Of a stretch of 64,000 nucleotides of DNA, positions 57,068 to 64,000 are shown one piece after another. This DNA is from Aaosphaeria pasadenensis (lineage: Eukaryota > Ascomycota > Dothideomycetes > Pleosporales), in NCBI GenBank assembly GCA_022813625.1, contig JAKLMB010000008.1, positions 1 to 64,000 of the forward strand, read 5' to 3'. The translations under genes were made by a program, and so were the position numbers. Within the stretch, counting starts at the first letter, position 1. The number at the start of each line of letters is the position of its first letter. The notes under the pieces were generated by a model. That model did not search any database. It had not been told where the DNA came from and saw only the letters and a list, made by a program, of their open reading frames with translations.

Positions 57068-58246
57068 TTATGAGACCAAGACATGGCTCGGTTCGTTTTC
57101 TTCAAGAGCGTCGAGCTCGCATGTTGAACCCAACAGTACTGGAACTGGAGGCGGCATAAGCTTCTTTCCAACCACTATCGGTGCAGCTTGCGACCAATTG
57201 AAGTATGTCTTGCACCCCGAACAATAGACAGAATCGCATCCTCCTAATAACTCGACCATCATGAAACAATTTGTGCACCTGCGACAATCCTTCTTCATCA
57301 GCTTCTGAACTAGAGTCTTCTCAGATTTCGTCATCTTCTCGTCCAAGTTTGCAAGGCGGTACTCCAGGCACGTCTGGCCTTTGTGCCAAGGCACTTCACA
57401 TGCTGCACAAATCCGGAACTTGCATGCGTGGCATAGGACCTGTGGATAGCCAGTGACTCCGGGTTCGACAAGACCCGACGCTCCACACGACTCATTGATA
57501 CAAGTAAGGAGGCCAGCTTGATGTTTCCAGACCTCGAATAAACCAACATTGTATTTATCCCAGACGTCTGAGGGAAGATACTTCATGATGTAGTCGTGGC
57601 TCCAAGTTGCCCTACACCCCTTCTCCAAACATCCCACCGATAATGTGCGAGCACCAAGCATGTCTAGTCTCGCAGACATGGCAGCGCCGATACAGGTCTT
57701 ACAGACTGGATCACTCTTGGTGCGGGGATTCTTTGCCAGATGGGACATGCATTCAGCAGGTACTTCGGGACTTGGTTTGCGAAGTAGTCGAGACCTAGTT
57801 ATCCATTGGATGTATTGATCGATAGGCTGTGTTTCGAGACAGATGCGGCAGGTATGATGAGTAGGGGGTGCCAGTCTTGGTCTACTAGTCTGCTGAGGTC
57901 GTTTCTTCCGGACGGCCCAAGGATCACTGCTTTTCGGTCGACGGCTCCTTCTCTTCTGTGATTTGCCAGTCATGGGATTGGACTGGCGAAGCAATTGGGC
58001 TACTGCGGTGGTCTGACGGGCGTTGAAAGCATAGTGGTGGCTAATGCACCCGCATGGGAGAACCATGTTTTCAGAAAATATCAAAAAGACTGGAAGTTGT
58101 GATGGAGGCGGTATGATATCAAGTCGTGGACTGTAGAGAACAGATGGGATTGAGGAAAAGAGCAGGCCAGAGTCGACGTTAAATATCAATTCAACTTGTT
58201 GTAAAGCCCTGACACGACAGGTGAATTCAAAAATGATGTTAGCCAT
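57068..58246 (-). CDS. RBR-type (RING-IBR-RING) E3 ubiquitin ligase
   Basis: A predicted cytosolic ubiquitin ligase, one open exon of 392 codons. A basic N-terminal region (KSQKRRSRRPKSSDPWAVRK) precedes RING1, starting CRICLETQ and continuing through CKTCIGAAM. The IBR region follows: CLEKGCRATWSHDYIMKYLP, then CINESCGASG, CHACKFRICAACEVPWHKG. RING2 has CRRCTNCFMMVELLGGCDSV with the catalytic-type cysteine in G-G-C-D, then YCSGCKTYF. The usual closing C-x-x-C or H-C ligands after F-x-W are missing; the frame runs on with SQAAPIVVGKK instead. Either the last zinc site is lost or a short 3' intron was missed. The ATG at 58246 is the first; 58066 (MVLPCGC) is an alternative start that removes an unconserved 60-residue lead. 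Confidence 0.8.
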   Translation of the reverse strand: MANIIFEFTCRVRALQQVELIFNVDSGLLFSSIPSVLYSPRLDIIPPPSQLPVFLIFSENMVLPCGCISHHYAFNARQTTAVAQLLRQSNPMTGKSQKRRSRRPKSSDPWAVRKKRPQQTSRPRLAPPTHHTCRICLETQPIDQYIQWITRSRLLRKPSPEVPAECMSHLAKNPRTKSDPVCKTCIGAAMSARLDMLGARTLSVGCLEKGCRATWSHDYIMKYLPSDVWDKYNVGLFEVWKHQAGLLTCINESCGASGLVEPGVTGYPQVLCHACKFRICAACEVPWHKGQTCLEYRLANLDEKMTKSEKTLVQKLMKKDCRRCTNCFMMVELLGGCDSVYCSGCKTYFNWSQAAPIVVGKKLMPPPVPVLLGSTCELDALEENEPSHVLVS

Positions 58247-58726
58247 ACTTGACCTGCTATCAGAGGAGTCGAGCTACTTCTCCTCAACCTGGACGGGAAC
58301 GCAGGCTGTGAGTGGCTCTCTGCCTAATTGGAACCTGAATGGCTTCAGGTCCTTTGCCCCATTGGAAGCTTATCAATAGGCTGCCACGCCAATTCAGCAT
58401 GGCTATACCATTTGTAGTAGATATTTCACCATAGGAGAGGGATATCTCAGACATACGCATGGTAATGTGACGACCAAAGGCGAATATCTACTATTCAAAC
58501 ATGCTTGAGGTTGTTTGATGGCCTGTCCATCTCATGCTGCTGCCTGCACCACCGAATGAGAATGTCGGCGAAAGTAATCGCCGACATTTATGCTCACCGC
58601 CCGCCAAGATTTCGCGCATTGACCATCCAAATTCACTTTTTTTGCAAGTCGCATTCGACCTCTCCAAACTTGCGCAATCTGCACAATTCTTTGGAAAAAG
58701 CACTATAGCGCTTAGTTCCTGGAAAA
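58247..58726. promoter_or_regulatory. Divergent promoter of the RBR ligase and DRS1 genes
   Basis: 480 bases between outward-facing starts, without a supported ORF. Inference from layout. Confidence 0.45.
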
Positions 58727-61331
58727 ATGGCGCCCAAATTTGACGACGACTTCGTATTTACGATTTCCGACCACGACGACGTGTCCGACGATGGCGGCCT
58801 CGAAGAACTCTCTGCCCAAGCAACAACGTTAGCGGGTCGCGGCAAGAAGAGAAAGCATACCGAAGATCCAGACGCCAACGTGAAGCCGAAGGAAGGTCCT
58901 CAGAAGAAGTCGAAGAAGGGAAAGAAGGGTAAAAATGGCAAGAAGGGCGACGCCCAACCCGAAGAGGAGGAGGATGCTCTGGCGATGATCGAAGCCGGAG
59001 AGGATGCGGATGAGAATGATGATATCGCATCGGACTTTGAGTTCGCAGTTGGTGACATCGATACCGGGTTCGTGGAGGATTTTGATGGCTGGGGTAACGA
59101 CAAGGCCGGACAATCAGAGTCGATCGCTGCGAAGAAGAGCACGGCTGTCGATGTGGACGACATTGTTGCGAGGAGGTTGAATAAGAAGAAGGCCGCAGAG
59201 TCGGAAGTACCAGCCGAGGCTGACAGCGAAGCGGAGATGGACTTCGAAGGCTTCGGAGACGACGACGAGCTCCTTGCTGAGGATGGGTTTGGTATGGGCG
59301 CGGAGAGCAGCAGCGAAGAAGAGGAGGAGGACAGCGAGGACGATGAGGCAGAAGCAAAACAGGATGACAGCGATGCCGAAGAGGAAGAACAAGCTGATGG
59401 CGACTCGGATGATGGCTCAGAAATTGACAACGTGCCTCACCCCATGGACCTGCAAGGCTCGGACTCGGAGGACGACGAGGACGAAGATGCTGCGGAGGAA
59501 AAGAAGGCCGCGGCGTTCTTCGCACCCGAGGAAGAAGACGAGGATGCATCCGGCAAGAAGGGCAGGAAGAAGACCTCTAAGGCGGCAGGGTCCTTCCAGA
59601 CCATGTCTCTCTCTCGTCCCATCCTCCGAGGACTTGCGTCTGTGGGCTTCACCGAAGCGACTCCCATCCAGGCCAAGACGGTCCCAATTGCTCTGCAAGG
59701 AAAGGATGTGGTCGGAGGAGCCGTGACAGGTTCCGGTAAAACAGCAGCCTTCCTCATCCCCATCATGGAGCGTCTGCTGTACCGACCCAAGAAGATCCCC
59801 ACGACCCGTGTAGCCATCTTCATGCCGACGCGTGAGTTGGCGGTCCAGTGTTTCAACGTCGCGAAGAAGCTCGCGGCATTCACCGACATCACCTTCGCCC
59901 TCCTCGCCGGTGGTTTCTCATCGCGCGAGCAAGAAGCTGTTCTCAAGACTCGCCCGGACGTGGTCATCTCGACGCCGGGACGTTTCATCGACCACATGCA
60001 CAACTCGGCGGCCTTTCAGGTCGAGAATCTCGAGATTCTTGTGCTCGATGAGGCCGATCGCATGCTCGAAGAGGGATTCGAGAGCCAATTGAACGAGATC
60101 CTCACATCGATCCCGAAATCGCGACAGACAATGCTGTTCTCCGCCACCATGACCAGCTCAGTCGACAAGCTCATCCGCATCGGCATGAACAGGCCCGTCC
60201 GACTCATGGTTGACGCAAAGAAGCAGACGGTCGCCGGGCTCGTGCAAGAATTCATCCGTCTGCGACCGGGCAGGGAGGGTAGGCGTCTCGCGTACCTTCT
60301 GTACATGTGTGAGAAGATCTACACAGAGCGGGTCATCATCTTCTTCCGACAAAAGAAGGAGGCACATCGCGTCAGGGTTATTTTCGCGCTGTGCGGCCTC
60401 AAGGCATGCGAGTTGCATGGAAACATGTCCCAGGAACAGGTTCGTACCCTTCCCCTTCCCCCTTTTCTTTCCCATCGTAACACTTCATACCCGTTACACA
60501 CATAAAACCACATTACTTCACGTCGTCGCGTCATATATCACATAGAATCATATCAGCAAGCTAACATCCTAACCCCAGCGTATCCAAAGTGTCGAGTCCT
60601 TCCGCTCCGGCGAAGCCTCCTACATGCTCGCCACGGACGTCGCCTCGCGTGGTCTCGACATCAAGAACGTCTCCACAGTCCTCAACTACGAAGCCCCGCA
60701 ATCCCACGAGATCTACCTCCACAGAGTCGGTCGTACCGCGCGTGCAGGCCGCACAGGACGCTCGTGCACGATCGCCGCGGAGCCGGACCGCAAGGTCGTC
60801 AAGGAGGCTGTCAAGGCTGCGCGGGCGCAGGGCGCGAAGGTGGTGTCCAGGCAGGTGCCGCCGGAGGAGGTGGAGAGGTGGGTGAAGAAGTTAAAGGGGA
60901 TGGAGGAGGAGATTGAGGAGGTGTTGGAGGAGGAGAAGGAGGAGAGGGCGATGAGCATTACGGAGAGGGACCTCAAGAAGGGAGAGAACTTGATTAAGCA
61001 TGAGGACGAGATCAAGTCGAGGCCGAAGAAGACGTGGTTCGAGAGCGAGAAGGATAAGGTGGCTAGTAGGGCGAAGGGTGCCGCGGAGTTGAATGGACCG
61101 AATGGTGCGGTGGAAGGGGCGAAGAAGGAGAAGAAGAGGTTGAGCGGGAAGGACAGGAAGAAGCTTGAGTTGGGGGATATCAGGAGGGAGGGTAAGGTGT
61201 GGAGGAAGGGCAAGGACGACAAGAATGCAAAACCTGAGGGGAAGCCGAAGGTGAAGGCATCGTCAGGTGGACGTGGTGGAGGCCGTGGAGGTCGAGGAGG
61301 TCGCGGTGGTGGGAGGTCGAGAGGCAGGTAA
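58727..61331 (+). CDS. DRS1: DEAD-box RNA helicase Drs1 (60S ribosome biogenesis)
   Basis: An 821-residue nucleolar ATP-dependent RNA helicase needed for 27S pre-rRNA processing. The exons are 58727-60439 and 60579-61331 (139-nt intron, phase 0). The first ~290 residues are highly charged with long Asp/Glu runs and Lys clusters (KKSKKGKKGKNGKKG), as in Drs1 orthologues. The helicase core then shows the Q motif (FTEATPIQ), motif I AVTGSGKT, Ia PTRELA, Ib TPGR, II DEAD in LVLDEADRMLEEGF, III SAT, IV RVIIFF, V ATDVASRGLD and VI HRVGRTARAGRTGR. The C-terminal part contains a coiled-coil region (EEEIEEVLEEEKEERAM), basic segments (GKDRKKLELGDIRREGK) and an RGG-rich tail (GGRGGGRGGRGG). The order and length match Drs1 rather than the related Mak5 or Dbp proteins. 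Confidence 0.96.
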
Positions 61332-63284
61332 AACAATACCTACCTAAGAAAGGAGGTTTTTCATTGCACATGCGATGGATCGATCGTTCCATCATCACCA
61401 ACATCTACCATAACCATTGAAGGCGTTTGCATAGTCCATACTTGTCTGTATCAACAGGTATATACGCGAGTGTACCAAAAGAGATTGCGTCAGCAACAAC
61501 AACGTACATACAAAAGTCAATTTCAATTATACCAACACCTCCATTCTTTCTGCTTCAAATCTGTTTCCTTTCTATATGCAGGTACATACCTACCTACCAC
61601 TTCACATTTAATCACCAATTAGAATCAACCATCCCGGCAACAAAATAATTCTCCCAAATGAATTGGAAACAAAGAACCCGGAACGGAGTCCTCAATTATA
61701 TACCACTAGTCCATCCCAGCCCTCCAAGAAGCAAAAGGAAGCACAATGGCGATAATTCTTTCCTACCTACCTATATGCACATAATGATGGATTGGTAGTG
61801 ATCTTGGGAGGAAGGAAGCACGTTAGTCATCATCATCATCATCAGCATCAAAGCCGACATCGGAACTTCTCCATTACTGTTGAATTGTATGCATAATCGT
61901 ACGCTCGTATGTTTGGATTCCAATTACCTATTCACTATTCCTTTCCGTCCTTATTCATGTGTTGCGATCTGAAATGTATCGAATTACGTTTGAAGCAAAG
62001 ACAGCATGCAACGAGAAAGCAACGAAAGGAAAAGCAAAGGGAAAAAACAAGCTTTCCGGTGAAGGAATATGTAATGATGATAGGCGCCTGGTATGGTACA
62101 GGGTTACTTGATTGGCTCTTTTGGGAGTTTCTCTTACCTGGGTTTGTGTGGAGGGGCAGGGGGGGAGGTGGAGTGGCTGGCCTTGTTCTTGTGGTTGGGT
62201 TTCGGTTGGGTTCAGAGTTTGGGATTGAGACAGAGACAGATGTGTTGTAAATGTAAATTTCTGGAAGGTATTGTGAGTTATTCGTTCAGGATAATCATTC
62301 ATACCTGTGACGTTATTGTACTGTCAGACCCGAGGAGTTTGCCTTAAAAATAACAAGGTCGAGTTGGGAGGCGGAGGCGGGATGATGCAGGTGTGCAGAT
62401 GGAATTGATTGACTGTGCAGGGCGAAGACTCCGAAGAATGACGAGCAGCGGCAGTTGGGAATAGAAGTAGTAGTGTGAGCAGCAATCTTTAATTAATTGA
62501 TGAAGCAAAACCCGGGTCCGTAGAAATGTTTCGGCTACGACTGACTGAGTGATTGCTGGACTGCTGGACTGCTGGCCTGAAAGAGAAAAGGTCGAAAGGG
62601 GAAGGAGATTCCTTTGGGAATGTTTATGCTAATGCTGAATGCAGCGGCCTCCTGAGGGACATGGAAAGGAATGATTACAACATGAGATGGTAAGTACTCG
62701 TAGAATGAAATCAATGCGATTTGAAGTATGTACGGAGTAAAAAGTAATACGATGCGTTGTTGTCTGATATCTTTAATTGCCGTTGATGGTTGTTGGTGTC
62801 TGTTGTCAGTCGGGTCATCGTTATACCGTCGAAGTGAATGTAACTTATCATAGTAGGTAGGTATGTATTATACGTAATATATGCATTCCTGGGTGTTCCT
62901 TCCCTATTGGCCATCACATTCATGCTTTTCAATGCTACAATAGCAGTCTTACATCAACGTCATACATCACGCATCATACTCATATGAGCAGACGAGAATA
63001 AAATATAATATATGGCGGAGTACGGAGTACAGAATAGTATAGAATGATCTGGGACAGTACTCCGTATAGAAGATTGTAAACGTACCTAAGTGTAGCGTAC
63101 TCCGTACAACTAGAGCAGTGCATAGTACAAGTAGCGTGAGTGCGGTTACTATCGTGAATGAATGCATCGTGGGACAGGACAGGACCAGGACAGAGAAGGA
63201 AGTCGCGACTTGGTTCCTTCCATTGAATCGAATTCAAAGCACCCGCGCCGCCATCATCACTATTAAGAAGATCTTTTACTCCTC

Positions 63285-63340
63285 ATCCTCCATCCTTCCT
63301 TCATCCTCATCCATCCTCATCCATCTTCATCTATTCCATC
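63285..63340. repeat. TCATCC-type hexamer repeat
   Basis: Degenerate tandem units of TCATCC and TCCATCC follow one another for about 55 bases. Confidence 0.75.
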
Positions 63341-63435
63341 TCATAACTTCGATTTTACTTGTACAGTTGTACTCATTATACATCTTCAATCTTCGCTAGT
63401 TGAGTGTTAGCTACCCCACTTTAGCCTGGGCCTCT

Positions 63436-63470
63436 CCCAGCTCCAGCTCCAGCTCCAGCTCCAGCTCCCA
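63436..63470. repeat. CCAGCT hexamer tandem repeat
   Basis: About five and a half perfect CCAGCT units in a row. Confidence 0.9.
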
Positions 63471-63810
63471 CACTCAGCCTTGACCCAGTCCAGTCAGTGG
63501 AAAACTGGACCCTTTCCGTGCCCATCTCCTTCATCCCAAGATTCCACCCAACCTGCGCCTCCACACAAGCCTGAGGCGTTTCGGGGGCTTTGATCCTGAT
63601 ACTATTACCTCACCATCGCCAACAAACAACATACAGAGTACTATGCTAAGAAGTATATCCGGCCATCCATCACTACAAGATACACAGTAAAATGAACCAA
63701 CCAACGAACGCGTAAATCAGCGAATGAACGATAGCCCTACCTACTACCTTTACCAGGTAGTAAGTAATACCTACCTTGCCTTACCTAGCTACCATCTCGG
63801 ATCTTCAATC

Positions 63811-63830
63811 AGCCTCAGCCTCAGCCTCAG
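63811..63830. repeat. AGCCTC hexamer tandem repeat
   Basis: Three perfect AGCCTC units plus a partial one. Confidence 0.85.
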
Positions 63831-63870
63831 GAAGACCTCATTCCCGCCTTATTAGTCTTGAGGAATTATT

Positions 63871-63894
63871 ACAGGAATACAGGAATACAGGAAT
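63871..63894. repeat. ACAGGAAT octamer tandem repeat
   Basis: Three perfect copies of ACAGGAAT. Confidence 0.85.
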
Positions 63895-63903
63895 CACAAA
63901 CTG

Positions 63904-63934
63904 CTCCTACTCCTACTCCTACTCCTACGCCTAC
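63904..63934. repeat. TCCTAC hexamer tandem repeat
   Basis: Four TCCTAC units followed by degenerate GCCTAC, just inside the right edge. Confidence 0.85.
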
Positions 63935-64000
63935 TACGAGTACTACAGTCCTATTCCTACGAGTACGATATTCTGCGATCCTACTCTATTACTCTATTAC

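Larger units (their letters stand above)
61332..64000. other. Long stretch without a recognisable gene
   Basis: No open frame shows domain resemblance. It holds several copies of TACGGAGTA/TACTCCGTA between 62730 and 63110, pyrimidine-rich TCATCC repeats at about 63285-63340, and stacked short tandem repeats from 63436 on. The pyrimidine-rich DNA could be the leader of a gene lying beyond the right edge on the plus strand. Confidence 0.55.

Noticed and set aside
58758..59549. Long minus-strand frames across the DRS1 N-terminus.
   Set aside because: They arise from the GAA/GAG/AAG-rich acidic and basic runs of the helicase and consist of low-complexity Ser/Pro/Arg.
1..64000. CRISPR arrays, bacterial operons or insertion sequences.
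   Set aside because: Intron-rich eukaryotic genes throughout; no regularly spaced direct repeats with unique spacers and no transposase-like frame were seen.

Overview
The window is nuclear DNA of a filamentous ascomycete (Pezizomycotina). Genes are spaced at roughly one per 2-3 kb and carry short introns of about 45-100 nt with GTRNGT donors and YAG acceptors. The gene content is typical of such fungi: a conidiation protein of the Con-6 family, Zn2Cys6 transcription factors, a PTH11/rhodopsin-type membrane protein, an AA9 lytic polysaccharide monooxygenase, a berberine-bridge-type oxidase, and an NLR-type STAND protein. I cannot name the species. All exon boundaries below were read by hand from splice signals and reading-frame continuity; every multi-exon model sums to a multiple of three.

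Layout. 0-2.4 kb: no gene seen. 2.4-4.2 kb: an allantoate-permease-like MFS carrier (+). 5.4-9.7 kb: a long oxysterol-binding protein with ankyrin, PH and ORD domains (-). 10.8-12.0 kb: the ATP12 F1-ATPase assembly factor (-). 13.3-16.7 kb: a large Zn2Cys6 regulator (+). 19.0-20.6 kb: a rhodopsin-fold membrane protein (+). 21.3-25.7 kb: a divergent pair of an MFS carrier (-) and an FMN-dependent NtaA/SnaA-type monooxygenase (+), probably a small catabolic unit. 25.8-26.6 kb: a GNAT acetyltransferase (-). 27.5-29.5 kb: poly(A) polymerase (+). 31.5-31.9 kb: Con-6 (+). 32.1-34.3 kb: proteasome chaperone PAC4 (-) and an N2227/carnosine N-methyltransferase (+), divergent. 34.7 kb: an intron-containing tRNA-Cys.

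35.3-39.5 kb is the most notable locus: a divergent pair made of an NB-ARC/TPR NLR (-) and a SesB-like alpha/beta-hydrolase (+). The N-terminus of the NLR and the extreme C-terminus of the hydrolase carry the same glycine-rich motif of about 21 residues. This is the architecture of fungal amyloid-signalling NLR/effector pairs, which control regulated cell death. The motif sequence did not match any amyloid family I could recall with certainty.

40.0-41.7 kb: another ACS-type MFS carrier (-). 43.2-44.2 kb: a broken protein-kinase-like gene (-). 44.8-46.5 kb: mitochondrial 3-oxoacid (succinyl-CoA) CoA-transferase (-). 47.1-49.3 kb: a second Zn2Cys6 regulator (-), followed by a 20-bp-period minisatellite. 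50.1-56.3 kb: a secreted FAD oxidase (AA7/BBE type, +), a flavin-reductase-like protein (-), a homoserine-acetyltransferase-like hydrolase (+) and an AA9 LPMO (-). 57.1-58.2 kb: an RBR-type ubiquitin ligase (-). 58.7-61.3 kb: the DRS1 ribosome-assembly helicase (+). 61.3-64 kb: no gene seen, with stacked short tandem repeats near the right edge.

Housekeeping genes (ATP12, PAP1, PAC4, DRS1, SCOT, OSBP) are interleaved with accessory ones (NLR pair, kinase relic, carriers, oxidases). The accessory character is strongest from about 35 to 45 kb.
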